Program-made: the position numbers and the translations under genes
Assembly: GCA_009497875.2 (NCBI GenBank)
Contig: CP032508.2
Coordinates: 62,001 to 126,000, forward strand
Source of the DNA: a gamma proteobacterium SS-5
GTDB lineage: Bacteria; Pseudomonadota; Gammaproteobacteria; Chromatiales; Chromatiaceae
DNA: 64,000 nt
Direction of reading: 5' to 3'
Shown here: positions 31,936 to 41,048 of the stretch, piece by piece
How the letters are laid out: every line of letters begins with the position of its first letter
How positions within the stretch are numbered: position 1 is the stretch's first letter
Notes under the pieces: generated by a model
The model's input: the letters and a program-made list of their open reading frames with translations, nothing else
The model's database searches: none
Told to the model about the DNA's origin: nothing

Positions 31936-34720
31936 TCTCTCCCACGGCCTGGGGCGACGTGAGGTTCGCGCCATCACCTGCCGCTTTCTCGATCTGCACC
32001 GGCAGCGCCTGGAGCGTATCTACGAAGACCTGCACAGCACCAAGTCCGACGTACTCAGCGTACTGCCCCTGCTGCTGCATCTGAACCACCCCATGCTGCC
32101 CGGTTACGTCTCCGGCTCCACCCCGGCCGGCATCCCCGACTTCCAGGTCACCCCGGACCTGGCGCGCATCGCCAAGGGCATGTTCCGTGGCTTCAACGAT
32201 ACCCACCGCGCCCAGCCACGCTATGTGATCCACGGCCTCTACGTCATGGGCAGCGTTGGCAGCATGGCCTACAGCCGCCGCAGCGACCTGGATTTCTGGG
32301 TCTGTCACGACCCCAATCTGAACGAGACCGAGCTCGAGCAACTGCGCAGCAAGCTGGAGAAGATCGAGGTCTTTGCCGCCGATCACGGCCTGGAGGTGCA
32401 TTTTTTTGCCATGAACCTGGAGCGCTTCCGCGCCGGCCAGAGCGAGGCCCTGTCCAAGGAGTCCAGCGGCAGCACCCAACATATCCTCCTGCTGGAGGAG
32501 TTCTACCGCACCGCCATCCACATCGCCGGCCGCTACCCCCTGTGGTGGATCGTGCCGGTTGCAGAAGAGGCCAATTACGAGGCCTTCTGCCAGCACCAGA
32601 TCGGTCGCGGCATCATCAGCCTGGATGAGTTCATCGACTTCGGCGGCCTGCAGCGCATCCCGCCGGATGAGTTCTTCGGCACCGCCCACTGGCAGCTGTT
32701 CAAGGGCATAGGCTCGCCCTACAAATCGGTGCTCAAGATCCTGCTGGTGGAGGCCTATGCCCGCGAGTACCCGGATATCCACTGGCTGTGCAACGACATC
32801 AAGTCCGCCGTGTTCAGCGGCCAGGTGGAGCAGCTCGACCCCTATCTGCTGGTGTACAGGCGTATCGCCGCCTACCTCAGCCAGCGTGACGAGCTGGAGC
32901 GGCTGGAGCTGGCGCGGCGCTGCTTCTACTTCAAGGTGGACCGCAGCCTGACCAAGCAGCGTTCGCGCACGGCCAGCAACTGGCAGCTGGACCTGCTGGA
33001 GCAGCTGACCCAGGACTGGGACTGGGACAAGACCACCCTGATCAGCCTGGACAACCGGCGCGGCTGGAAGGTGCGCCAGGTGATCCAGGAGCGTGATCGG
33101 CTGGTACGCGAACTGACCCGCAGCTACAAGGTGCTGGTGGAATTCGCCCAACGCTTTGGCGACAGCAGCAAGATCAACCCGGTGGAGCTGAAGCTGCTCG
33201 GCCGCAAGCTCTACGCCAGCCTGGAGCGCCGTCCGGGCAAGATCGACAGCATCAACCCCGGCATCTCCACCGACCTGACCGAGCCCATGCTCTCCCTGCA
33301 CCGCACCGGTCAGTACTGGAGCCTCTACCTGGGCGCGGTCAACCCGCAACAGACCAAGAACGAGCAGCCGCTGAAGCAATCCGAGATACTCACCGAGCTG
33401 ATCGCCTGGCTGCACCTCAATGGCATCCTGGCCCAGGATAGCCGACTGCGCCCCTTTGCCCAGAACCTGCTGGGCGAGACGGAACTGCTGGCGCTGCGCC
33501 AGGCGGTGGCCAAATTCCTGCCAGATCGCAACGCCGTGTTCCGCAGCACCCTGCGCGCCCTGGGCCGACCGGCCCGGCTGCGCCAGTGCGGCCTGTTCAT
33601 CAACCCCGAGGGCATGCAGGTCAGTGGCAGCCCGATCATCACCGACAGCTATGACCCACTCTGCTTCGGTCACAAAAAGAAAAATCTGATCAACAGCCTG
33701 GAGCAGATCCTCTGCACCAACTGGGGGGAGGTGCACTGTGCCCGCTATGAGGGTGGCCAAGGCCTGGTCGAGGCCCTGGTGAAATACCTGACCCTGAGTC
33801 TGGGCAGCGCCGGCACCCCCCACCTGCCGGAACTGGAGGTACACTGCGGCGATAAGCTCTACGGCAACAGTATCGCCCGCCGGGTGGATGAAATCTTCCG
33901 CCACGTCGGTCAGGTATTCGGCCCCGAGGGCAGTGGCGGCCGCTGTCGTTACATACTGCCCCTGGCCAACACCCATTACCTGATCCAGCGCCAGGGCGAG
34001 GGCTTCGGCTGGCAGGAGATCTCCAGCCAGAAGGAACTCTACCAGCTCATGGCCGAACCCATGGACCAGTTCAGCCCCCTGGTGCCCGACCCCCGCGCCT
34101 TCCCCGGATCACCCCTGACCAGCATCTGCAACCACGCCGAGGAGGGCTGCTTGCAGTTGTTTTATCTGCGCCAGCGGGCCTGCATTGATCTCTACTTCAT
34201 GGACGAGAACGGCAGCATCTTCTACCAAAAGGTGACCGAGACCGACCCCCAATTCGTGCTGGCCCGGCAGCACCGCTTCCTAAGCAGCATCCAGCAATGG
34301 CAGGGGCTGACCTCCAACGATGCCATGGAAGCCCTGTTGCAGGAGCCGCCGCGCTATTTCCGCATGGAGCTGTCCGGTCAGGGTCAATGGCTGGCCATCC
34401 CCATGGCCCCGCCCGAGTCGGAGTTGGACAGCAACTACCTGCCCCTGCGCCTGATGGTGCTGAGCAACAAGCAGTTGGTGCTCAGCTGTGGCGATGTGGA
34501 GTTCAGCTCGGCGGTACACGGCAAGCAGCTGTTTCAGGCCATAGTCGAGCACATCCTGGCCCTGCGCCAGGGGCGCAAGGACTACCCCATCTACCTGACC
34601 GCGGTGCAGCCCCAGTCCCTCGACAGCAGCGATGCCTGGCATACCATGCGCCTGCTGCAATACCGCCGCCAGATCGAAACCCAGCTCAACCGCATCATGC
34701 AGCAGCTGACCCAGGCATAG
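31922..34720 (+). CDS. cyaA: Class I adenylate cyclase
   Basis: Makes cyclic AMP from ATP; cytoplasmic. The 932-residue protein follows the class I layout. The N-terminal catalytic half contains VMGSVGSMAYSRRSDLDFWVCHD (nucleotidyltransferase-like GS...D-x-D motif, about residues 107-130), FAADHGLEVHFFAMN and GRYPLWWIVPV. The C-terminal half is the regulatory region known from enterobacterial CyaA. The ATG at 31922 was chosen because it starts MQPIDLSHGLG and overlaps the mazG-like gene slightly; the frame from 31823 only reads through that gene. It heads the conserved cyaA-lptM-...-dapF-xerC neighbourhood. Confidence 0.95.
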   Translation: MQPIDLSHGLGRREVRAITCRFLDLHRQRLERIYEDLHSTKSDVLSVLPLLLHLNHPMLPGYVSGSTPAGIPDFQVTPDLARIAKGMFRGFNDTHRAQPRYVIHGLYVMGSVGSMAYSRRSDLDFWVCHDPNLNETELEQLRSKLEKIEVFAADHGLEVHFFAMNLERFRAGQSEALSKESSGSTQHILLLEEFYRTAIHIAGRYPLWWIVPVAEEANYEAFCQHQIGRGIISLDEFIDFGGLQRIPPDEFFGTAHWQLFKGIGSPYKSVLKILLVEAYAREYPDIHWLCNDIKSAVFSGQVEQLDPYLLVYRRIAAYLSQRDELERLELARRCFYFKVDRSLTKQRSRTASNWQLDLLEQLTQDWDWDKTTLISLDNRRGWKVRQVIQERDRLVRELTRSYKVLVEFAQRFGDSSKINPVELKLLGRKLYASLERRPGKIDSINPGISTDLTEPMLSLHRTGQYWSLYLGAVNPQQTKNEQPLKQSEILTELIAWLHLNGILAQDSRLRPFAQNLLGETELLALRQAVAKFLPDRNAVFRSTLRALGRPARLRQCGLFINPEGMQVSGSPIITDSYDPLCFGHKKKNLINSLEQILCTNWGEVHCARYEGGQGLVEALVKYLTLSLGSAGTPHLPELEVHCGDKLYGNSIARRVDEIFRHVGQVFGPEGSGGRCRYILPLANTHYLIQRQGEGFGWQEISSQKELYQLMAEPMDQFSPLVPDPRAFPGSPLTSICNHAEEGCLQLFYLRQRACIDLYFMDENGSIFYQKVTETDPQFVLARQHRFLSSIQQWQGLTSNDAMEALLQEPPRYFRMELSGQGQWLAIPMAPPESELDSNYLPLRLMVLSNKQLVLSCGDVEFSSAVHGKQLFQAIVEHILALRQGRKDYPIYLTAVQPQSLDSSDAWHTMRLLQYRRQIETQLNRIMQQLTQA

Positions 34721-34776
34721 CATCACCCAATCCTTAATCGTAGAATGCGAGTATCCACCCGCCACCCGGAGCATCG

Positions 34777-34905
34777 ATGTCCAGCCCAACCCCCTACCTG
34801 CTGTTTTGCCTGATCCTGCTGGCCCTGATCCTCGGCGGCTGCGGTCAGAAGGGCGAGCTTACCCTGCCCGATCAGCCACAGACTCCATCCAGCCAACGGG
34901 ACTGA
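34777..34905 (+). CDS. lptM: LptM/YifL-like small lipoprotein
   Basis: A 42-residue lipoprotein too short for default gene finders. Its signal sequence YLLFCLILLALILGGCGQKG carries a lipobox (ILGGC) with the acylated Cys at residue 22, followed by the family-typical GQKGELTLP. YifL, renamed LptM, sits in E. coli between cyaY/cyaA and dapF and stabilises the LptD outer-membrane translocon. The gene lies between cyaA and lysA-dapF here, and its stop is one base before the lysA start. Length, lipobox, motif and position agree. Confidence 0.88.
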   Translation: MSSPTPYLLFCLILLALILGGCGQKGELTLPDQPQTPSSQRD

Positions 34906-34906
34906 C

Positions 34907-36154
34907 ATGGACCACTTCAACTACCGCGATGATCGCCTGTTTGCCGAAGAGATCCCCCTGGCCGATATCGCCGAACGCTTCGGCACCCCCTGCTACGTCT
35001 ATTCCCGCGCCACACTGGAGCGCCACTGGCGGGCCTTTGACCGTGCCCTGGCCAATCACCCGCATCTGATCTGCTACGCGGTCAAGGCCAACTCCAACCT
35101 GGCCGTGCTCAATGTGCTGGCACGCCTGGGGTCGGGCTTTGACATCGTCTCGGTGGGGGAGCTGGAGCGGGTACGGGTGGCCGGTGGCGATCCGGCCAAG
35201 GTGGTGTTCTCCGGCGTCGGCAAGCGCGCCGATGAGATGCAACGCGCCCTGGAGTTGGGCATCCGCTGCTTCAATATCGAATCCGAGCCGGAACTGGAGC
35301 TGCTCGATCAAGTCGCCGCCGACATGGGACTGCAAGCGCCCGTATCCATCCGCGTCAACCCGGACGTGGATGCCCAGACCCACCCCTACATCTCCACCGG
35401 CCTGAGGGAAAACAAGTTCGGCATCGACATCAACCGCGCCCGCGCCGTCTATGCCCGTGCCGCCGAGCTGAGTCACATTCAGATACTGGGCATAGACTGC
35501 CACATCGGCTCCCAGCTCACCGGCCTGACCCCCTTCATCGATGCCCTGGAGCGGGTACTGACCCTGGTGGCGCAGCTCAGGGAGGACGGCATCGAGCTTA
35601 AGCACCTGGACCTGGGCGGCGGCCTGGGGGTGCGCTATGTGGATGAAGACCCGCCGGAGCCGGCCGACTACGCCGCGCAGATCGGCAACCGCCTGCTCAA
35701 CCTGCCCTATGAAATACTCATCGAGCCGGGCCGGGCCATCGCCGCCAATGCCGGCCTACTGCTGACCCGGGTGGAATACCTGAAAAACGCCGAGTACAAG
35801 CACTTTGCCATCGTCGATGCGGCGATGAACGACCTCATGCGCCCGGCCCTGTATCAGGCCACCCAGGGCATCATCCCGGTGGACCGGCGTCGGCTGGGGG
35901 AGGAGCAGGTGTATGACGTGGTCGGCCCGGTGTGCGAGACCGGCGACTTCCTCGGCAAGGGCCGCCGCCTGAGCCTGCAACCGGGCGACCTGCTGGCGGT
36001 GCGCACCAGCGGTGCCTACGGCTTCAGCATGAGTTCCAACTACAACTCGCGCCCCCGCGCCGCCGAGGTCATGGTGGACGGCAGCTACAGCCACCTGGTA
36101 CGCCGCCGCGAGAGCATCGAGGACCTCTACGCCCTGGAGTCGGTGTTGTTGTGA
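34907..36154 (+). CDS. lysA: Diaminopimelate decarboxylase
   Basis: PLP enzyme that converts meso-diaminopimelate to lysine; cytoplasmic dimer, 415 residues. The N-terminal barrel has the PLP lysine in CYAVKANSNLAVL (about residue 50), HIGSQLTGLTPF (about 202), the phosphate-binding GGGLGVRY (about 236) and EPGRAIAANAG (about 278). CETGDFLGKGR (about 344) supplies the catalytic Cys of the dimer interface, and YGFSMSSNYNSRPRAAEV ends the second domain. The gene before dapF is common in gammaproteobacteria and makes functional sense. Confidence 0.97.
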   Translation: MDHFNYRDDRLFAEEIPLADIAERFGTPCYVYSRATLERHWRAFDRALANHPHLICYAVKANSNLAVLNVLARLGSGFDIVSVGELERVRVAGGDPAKVVFSGVGKRADEMQRALELGIRCFNIESEPELELLDQVAADMGLQAPVSIRVNPDVDAQTHPYISTGLRENKFGIDINRARAVYARAAELSHIQILGIDCHIGSQLTGLTPFIDALERVLTLVAQLREDGIELKHLDLGGGLGVRYVDEDPPEPADYAAQIGNRLLNLPYEILIEPGRAIAANAGLLLTRVEYLKNAEYKHFAIVDAAMNDLMRPALYQATQGIIPVDRRRLGEEQVYDVVGPVCETGDFLGKGRRLSLQPGDLLAVRTSGAYGFSMSSNYNSRPRAAEVMVDGSYSHLVRRRESIEDLYALESVLL

Positions 36155-36282
36155 ACAGCGGTCAGCCACATAAGCCCGGATGGAGCACTGCCCTGAACCA
36201 GCCGAAGGTAGAAAGGGCTGCCATGACAGGACAAGCCGTCACAGCCAGATCCACAACCCACTGACCCAAAAGAGGTGCCAGG

Positions 36283-36519
36283 ATGCAAGCCATAGAATTT
36301 GACGCAGAGATCCACGATAGCATGATCAGGCTACCCGCAGAGTTGCAGCAATGGGAGGATCGACAGGTCAGGGTGATTTTACTGGAAACCCAAGCCCCGG
36401 CAGCCAGGTCAACCCCGCCTCGACGCCAACCACACCCGAGCATTGCCGGCAAGGGGAAAACCCAGGGCGACCTGCTCGCCCCCCTGGTTGATGAAGAAGA
36501 CTGGGCATGTCTGACCTGA
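36283..36519 (+). CDS. Probable antitoxin of a type II toxin-antitoxin pair
   Basis: A 78-residue protein starting MQAIEFDAEIHDSMIRLPAEL and ending with an acidic LVDEEDWACLT. The first 35 residues resemble antitoxins that begin with a short swapped-hairpin-like strand and are paired with PIN toxins. It has GG upstream in AGGTGCCAGG and overlaps the next gene by 13 bases, a usual antitoxin-toxin layout. The call rests on this context and on overall style; the exact family is not recognised with certainty. Confidence 0.65.
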   Translation: MQAIEFDAEIHDSMIRLPAELQQWEDRQVRVILLETQAPAARSTPPRRQPHPSIAGKGKTQGDLLAPLVDEEDWACLT

Positions 36520-36716
36520 TTCTGCTCGATAGTCATGTGTGGTTCTGGTGGATCAACCTGGAGCATGAGCGACTTTCCGAGACGATGCTGAAAGCCATAA
36601 CTGTGTCCCAGCGCGTAGGCGTATCACCGGTCTCTTGTTATGAATTGGCCCTGGCGCACAAGCGCGGACGCCTGCAACTGCCAATGCCTGCCAATCAACC
36701 TATATTCCTCAGTTAA
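36507..36716 (+). pseudogene. PIN-domain (VapC-like) toxin, truncated by a family A repeat
   Basis: The frame starts LILLDSHVWFWWINLEHERLS, with the first PIN-domain Asp in LLDSH, and continues VSPVSCYELALAHKRGRLQL, the usual second acidic position. Normal VapC-like toxins are about 125-135 residues. Here only about 64 native residues remain before the family A repeat (from 36699) adds PIFLS and a TAA stop. The lost half would carry the remaining acidic residues of the active site, so the toxin should be inactive. No remnant is seen after the repeat. Confidence 0.8.
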
Positions 36717-36915
36717 GCCACAGAGACACAGACGACTCCAGGGACGGAGGAGGTAGAGCGAAGCCTGGAGCCAAAGCCGAGATCACAGAGTTGTTTCAAT
36801 GAGTTACCTATCAGACCGGGCTCACCTAGAAGGTGTTGAGTGTTCGCTTTCCAACACATTGATTTTTCTCTGTGTACTCTGTGGCTCTGTGGCCAAATGC
36901 TCTTTTTAGGATCAA
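36699..36915 (+). repeat. Dispersed repeat family A, copy 3, with one nested family B unit
   Basis: A family A copy in the same orientation as that at 25175. Between GACACAGA and GATCACAGAG it carries a 48-base unit (36733-36780) starting CGACTCCAGGGACGGAGG and ending GGAGCCAAAGCCGA. The match at 5458-5505 is inverted and differs at one base. This copy's left end breaks the PIN-toxin gene. Confidence 0.87.
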
Positions 36916-36997
36916 TGTTTCAATTTTGCCCTAACGGACATGGAGCGGGCCACATACTGGCCCCTCACCTCTGGCCGCTGAAGGCTGACAGCTCCCC

Positions 36998-37828
36998 ATG
37001 AACCTCGAATTTTGCAAGATGCAGGGCCTGGGCAATGACTTTGTGGTGATTGACGCCACCCAGCGGCCCATCCACCTGGGCGCGGCGCAGATCCGCCACA
37101 TCGCCGACCGCCATTTTGGCGTGGGTTGCGACCAGCTGTTGCTGGTGGAGCCTGCGCGCCTGCCCGGCACGGATTTTCATTACCGCATCTTCAACGCCGA
37201 TGGCGGCGAGGTGGAGCAGTGCGGCAACGGTGCCCGCTGCTTTGCCCGCTTTGTGCGCGACCAGGGCCTGACCGACAAGGATGTGATCGACGTGGGCACC
37301 GCCGCCGGGCCGATCCGCCTGTACCTGCAAGACGATGGCCAGGTACGGGTAAACATGGGCGCGCCGCGTTTCGCCCCGGCCGGAATCCCCTTTCAGGCCG
37401 CCGCCGAGAGCGAGGTCTATGAACTGGAGGTGGATGGCGAGCGGCTGATGATCGGTGCCCTGTCCCTGGGCAACCCCCATGCGGTGCTGCGCGTGGCGGA
37501 CCTGGCCCAGGCCGAGGTGGAGCGGCTGGGACCGCTGATCGAGGGCCACAGGCGCTTTGCGCAGCGGGTCAACGTGGGCTTTATGCAGCGCCACGACCGC
37601 CAGCACATCGGCCTGCGCGTGTATGAGCGCGGGGCCGGCGAGACCCTGGCCTGCGGCACCGGCGCCTGCGCCGCCGCCGTGGTGGGAATACGCTGGGGCC
37701 TGCTGGACAGCCCGGTGCGAGTGAGCCTGCCCGGCGGTGATCTTATGATAAGCTGGCAGGGCAATGCCGAGCCGGTATGGATGACCGGTCCCGCCACCCC
37801 TGTATTTCGAGGAGCCATGCCCCTGTGA
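36998..37828 (+). CDS. dapF: Diaminopimelate epimerase
   Basis: Interconverts LL- and meso-diaminopimelate for lysine and peptidoglycan; cytoplasmic, 276 residues. The two catalytic cysteines are in [17 protein letters not shown] (about residue 73) and [19 protein letters not shown] (about 219). [15 protein letters not shown] at the N-terminus is typical. The start ATG follows a repeat-rich region; the gene is separated from lysA by a toxin-antitoxin remnant and the family A repeat. The DUF484 gene overlaps its stop. Confidence 0.97.
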   Translation: MNLEFCKMQGLGNDFVVIDATQRPIHLGAAQIRHIADRHFGVGCDQLLLVEPARLPGTDFHYRIFNADGGEVEQCGNGARCFARFVRDQGLTDKDVIDVGTAAGPIRLYLQDDGQVRVNMGAPRFAPAGIPFQAAAESEVYELEVDGERLMIGALSLGNPHAVLRVADLAQAEVERLGPLIEGHRRFAQRVNVGFMQRHDRQHIGLRVYERGAGETLACGTGACAAAVVGIRWGLLDSPVRVSLPGGDLMISWQGNAEPVWMTGPATPVFRGAMPL

Positions 37829-38502
37829 GCCAACCCAGCGCCAATGATGACCCCTGCGAACTGGTCATAGATTACCTGCAAAAAAATCCGGATTTCTTCA
37901 TCCTGCACGAGGATCTGCTGGCCCTGCTCAGCGTCCCCCACCCGAGCGGCGAGGCCGTGTCCCTGGTGGAGCGTCAGGTCAAGGTGCTGCGCCAGCAGCT
38001 GGATAGCTGCTCGCACAAGATCACCGAACTGGTGGCCATTGCGCGGGAGAACGAGCTGCTGGGTGATCGTATGCACCGCTTCAGCCTGGCCCTGTGCGGG
38101 GCGGATACCTTCGATGAGCTGATCAGCCTGCTGCAGGATGAGCTGTATGACCAGTTTCAGGCCGATGCGGTGGAGTTAAAGCTGTTCTCCAGCGCCGATC
38201 TGGACTGCCAGACCGGCCCGGATGTGCGGGTGCTGCGCCAGATCCGTGATTTCCTTGAGGCCGGCAAGCCCGCCTGCGGCCAGCTCGACCCCGAGCAGAT
38301 GGCCTTCATCTTCGGCCCCCTGGCCGAGAGCGTGCAGTCCACCGCCATCATCCCCCTGCACAATGAGCGCAGCAGTGGCATCCTGGCCATCGGCAGCCGC
38401 GACCCGGAGCGCTTCAGCGCCAACAAGGGCACCCTGTTTCTCAGCCGCCTGGCCGAGCTGCTCAGCCAGCTGTTGCGCCGGGTCTCCCTGCCTGGGCTCT
38501 GA
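37825..38502 (+). CDS. DUF484 family protein
   Basis: A 225-residue protein of the DUF484 family (a GAF-like fold): [42 protein letters not shown] at the start, and [30 protein letters not shown] at the end. It is conserved between dapF and xerC in gammaproteobacteria, and its role is unknown. The GTG at 37825 overlaps the dapF TGA in GTGA, showing coupling; a longer in-frame start inside dapF (37777) was rejected. Confidence 0.9.
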   Translation: MSQPSANDDPCELVIDYLQKNPDFFILHEDLLALLSVPHPSGEAVSLVERQVKVLRQQLDSCSHKITELVAIARENELLGDRMHRFSLALCGADTFDELISLLQDELYDQFQADAVELKLFSSADLDCQTGPDVRVLRQIRDFLEAGKPACGQLDPEQMAFIFGPLAESVQSTAIIPLHNERSSGILAIGSRDPERFSANKGTLFLSRLAELLSQLLRRVSLPGL

Positions 38503-38515
38503 TCCCCAAACGCCA

Positions 38516-39499
38516 ATGCAAGCGCAGCTGGAGGCCTTTCTCGCCTATCTTAAATACGAGCGGCGGCTATCCCCCCACAGCCTGGAGGCCTACCGGCGTG
38601 ATCTGGGCCAGCTGCTCGACTGGCTTGAGCCCCAGCCCATAGCCCAGTGGTCGCAGCTCAACCCCCATCTGGTGCGGGCCTTCATTGCCCAGCGCCACCG
38701 CCAGCAGATCGGCGGCAAGAGCATCCAGCGCCAGCTCTCGGCCATCCGCGCCCTGTTTCGCTACCTGCTGCGCGAGGGCCTGGTGCAGAACAACCCGGCC
38801 GACGGGGTGCGCGCCCCCAAGAGCGAGCGCCGCCTGCCGGACCACCTCGATGCCGACCAGCTGGGTGCCCTGCTCGATGGCGTGGCGGGCGAAGACCCCC
38901 TGAGCCGCCGCGATCGCGCCATCCTGGAGCTGTTCTATTCCTCCGGCCTGCGCCTGTCCGAGCTGGCCGGGCTGAATCTTGCCGACCTGCCCGCCGCCGG
39001 TGAACTGCTCCGCCTCACCGGCAAGGGCGGCAAGACCCGTCAGGTGCCCATCGGCGGCAAGGCACATGAGGCCCTGGAGCTGTGGCTGCAGGTACGCCCC
39101 CAGCTGGCCCCGGCGGGCGAACCGGCCCTGTTCGTCAACCACCGGGGCGGCCGCCTGGGCAACCGGGGTATGCAGAAACGCCTGCGCCAGCAGGGCATCC
39201 GCACCGGCACGGCACGCCCCATCCACCCCCATCTGCTGCGCCACTCCTTCGCCAGCCACCTGCTGGAGTCCTCCGGTGACCTGCGCGGGGTACAGGAACT
39301 GCTCGGTCACGCCGACATCGGCACCACCCAGATCTACACCCACCTGGACTTCCAGCACCTGGCCGAGGTGTATGACCGGGCCCATCCGAGGGCGAAACAG
39401 AGGACAGGGGACAGGGGACAGAGGACAGAGGACAGAGGACAGGGGACAGAAGACAGAGGACAGAAGACAGAGGACAGGGGACAGGGGACAGAGGATTGA
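38516..39499 (+). CDS. xerC: Tyrosine recombinase XerC, with repeat-derived C-terminal tail
   Basis: Site-specific recombinase that with XerD resolves chromosome dimers at dif. The catalytic set is present: Arg146 (GLRLSEL), Lys170 (GKGGKT), His239 and Arg242 (HLLRHSF), His265 (LGHADIGTT) and Tyr274 (IYTH). The family normally ends just after AHPRAK, here at residue 294. The frame instead runs on for 33 residues (QRTGDRGQ then TEDRGQ-type repeats) encoded by a microrepeat tract, giving 327 residues. ATG 38516 begins QAQLEAFLAYL, the usual start; the longer frame from 38222 is antisense-like noise. Confidence 0.95.
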   Translation: MQAQLEAFLAYLKYERRLSPHSLEAYRRDLGQLLDWLEPQPIAQWSQLNPHLVRAFIAQRHRQQIGGKSIQRQLSAIRALFRYLLREGLVQNNPADGVRAPKSERRLPDHLDADQLGALLDGVAGEDPLSRRDRAILELFYSSGLRLSELAGLNLADLPAAGELLRLTGKGGKTRQVPIGGKAHEALELWLQVRPQLAPAGEPALFVNHRGGRLGNRGMQKRLRQQGIRTGTARPIHPHLLRHSFASHLLESSGDLRGVQELLGHADIGTTQIYTHLDFQHLAEVYDRAHPRAKQRTGDRGQRTEDRGQGTEDRGQKTEDRGQGTED

Positions 39500-39500
39500 G
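39396..39500 (+). repeat. GACAGAGGACAGGGG microrepeat tract at the xerC 3' end
   Basis: About 100 bases of 7- and 14-base units with the words ACAGGGGACAGAGG and ACAGAAGACAGAGG, related to repeat family C arms. Because the unit is a multiple of 7 and phases add up, the xerC frame stays open across it and reads TEDRGQ-like words until TGA. Confidence 0.85.
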
Positions 39501-39537
39501 ATTCAGTGCCCTTGGAGCGCAAAGCGTCCCGAGCCTT

Positions 39538-40374
39538 CTACTTGCCCTTGGGCTTGAGTATCCCTGGGCAGGGTTGAAAGATGGGTTCGGGTGCCTCGCC
39601 GTCCAGCCTCAGGGCGGTGAGATGTCCGCCCCAGAGACAGCCCGAGTCAATCGCCCAGACGTTGTGCTGATTGAGGTAGCCCAGGGTGGACCAGTGGCCG
39701 AAGACGATGCGCTGCTGGCGGGTCCTGCGGTCGGGCATCTTGAACCAGGGGTAGTAGCCGATACGCTGGCTGCCGGGCTTGCCCTTCTCCTTCAGCGCCA
39801 GGCGGCCGCGAAAATCGCAATAGCGCATACGGGTAAGACAGTTGGTAATGAAGCGATAACGCTCCATGCCCCTGAGGCCTGCCTTCCACTGCCTCGGCTC
39901 GTTGCCGTACATGTCCTGGAAATAGGCCTTCGCCTCACGCCCTTGCAGCACCGCCTCCACCTCTCGGGCGCACTGGCAGGCCAGGTCGATGTCCCACTGC
40001 GGCGGCAGGCCGGCGTGGATCAGGCAGAAGCCCAGCTGCCGGTCCCGGTGCAGCAGGGGTTGGGATTGCAGCCAGCCACAGAGTTCATCGCTGTCCTTGG
40101 CCTTGAGGATGGCCTTGAGGCCGTCCTCCTTGAGGCGCTTGCGGTTGCCGTTGAAGGCGGCCAGCAGGTGCAGGTCGTGGTTGCCCAGCACGGTCAGGGC
40201 GGCGGGCCCGAGCGCCTGTACAAAGCGCAGGGTTTGCAGGGACTTGGGGCCACGATTGACCAGGTCACCGGCAAACCAGAGTTGGTCGCGCCGGTCATCG
40301 AAGTCGATGCGTTGCAGCAGCCGTTGCAGGTCGTCGTAGCAACCCTGAATATCACCAATGGCGTAAACCGCCAT
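39538..40374 (-). CDS. apaH: Bis(5'-nucleosyl)-tetraphosphatase, symmetrical
   Basis: Hydrolyses diadenosine tetraphosphate to two ADP; cytoplasmic, 278 residues. It carries the phosphoesterase motifs: GDIQGCYDDL (about residue 7), GDLVNRGPKS (about 36) and LGNHDLHLL (about 62), with HAGLPP and GHWSTLG later. The gene is 89 bases downstream of apaG, the usual pair. It converges with xerC. Confidence 0.97.
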   Translation of the reverse strand: MAVYAIGDIQGCYDDLQRLLQRIDFDDRRDQLWFAGDLVNRGPKSLQTLRFVQALGPAALTVLGNHDLHLLAAFNGNRKRLKEDGLKAILKAKDSDELCGWLQSQPLLHRDRQLGFCLIHAGLPPQWDIDLACQCAREVEAVLQGREAKAYFQDMYGNEPRQWKAGLRGMERYRFITNCLTRMRYCDFRGRLALKEKGKPGSQRIGYYPWFKMPDRRTRQQRIVFGHWSTLGYLNQHNVWAIDSGCLWGGHLTALRLDGEAPEPIFQPCPGILKPKGK

Positions 40375-40463
40375 GGCTCAACCCAGGATGCTTGGGGCGG
40401 GCCAGGCCAGCAGGCAGCGGGATTTCTGGGCCCTGTGCGGCGCGGGGCTCGGGTTGCGGGAAA

Positions 40464-40862
40464 TCAATGCAGGATCCTGGGCACCGCCAGAGAAAAGGGG
40501 GGGATCACGGCCTCGAACTCCACACCCTCGTCGGTGACCATGCCGTAGCTGCCTTCCATGCTGCCCACCGGGGTCTTGAGGATGGTGCCGCTGGTGTACT
40601 GAAACTGCTCGCCCGGCCCCAGATAGGGCTGCTCGCCCACCACGCCCCGGCCACGCACCTCTTCCACCCCACCCTCGGCATCGGTGATCAGCCAGTGGCG
40701 ATTGACCAGCTTGGCCGGGTATTCGCTCTGGTTGCTGATGGTGATGGTGTAGGAGAAGACATAGCGATTATCCTCCGGCGAGGATTGCTCATCCAGATAG
40801 CGGGTATAGACATCGATCTGAATCTGATACAGGCGGTCTTCGTCCAGGTCTTCTTCACTCAT
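40464..40862 (-). CDS. apaG: ApaG protein
   Basis: A 132-residue beta-sandwich (fibronectin III-like) protein found with apaH. Typical stretches are YVFSYTITISNQSEYPAKLVNRHWLITDA, GRGVVGEQPYLGPGEQFQYTSG and TPVGSMEGSYGMV. Its biochemical role is not defined. The ATG at 40862 was preferred over the TTG at 40886, which precedes a non-conserved tail. Confidence 0.95.
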   Translation of the reverse strand: MSEEDLDEDRLYQIQIDVYTRYLDEQSSPEDNRYVFSYTITISNQSEYPAKLVNRHWLITDAEGGVEEVRGRGVVGEQPYLGPGEQFQYTSGTILKTPVGSMEGSYGMVTDEGVEFEAVIPPFSLAVPRILH

Positions 40863-41048
40863 GCTCAATACAGCGTCTATGGCCAATGGGGGTCAGATTA
40901 GACCATGCCTGCCCCCAAGCAGCAAGGCCGACACCAGATGGCAAGGGCCTGCCGACGGGGCAAGCAAGCGGCGACAACCCGAGTGTGAAACATCCGTGGC
41001 AACTCCCGAGCCCGAGCCCCGAAGCGACCAAGAGACGCCCCATGATCC

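Noticed and set aside
31787-33976. Very long open frame on the minus strand inside cyaA
   Set aside because: It is the antisense shadow of a well-supported class I adenylate cyclase; its composition (Gln/Ala/Leu-rich) is typical of reversed GC-rich coding DNA.
39396-39500. Short regular repeats resembling a small CRISPR or a minisatellite coding for a separate peptide
   Set aside because: Units are 7 and 14 bases without spacers and lie in frame at the end of xerC.
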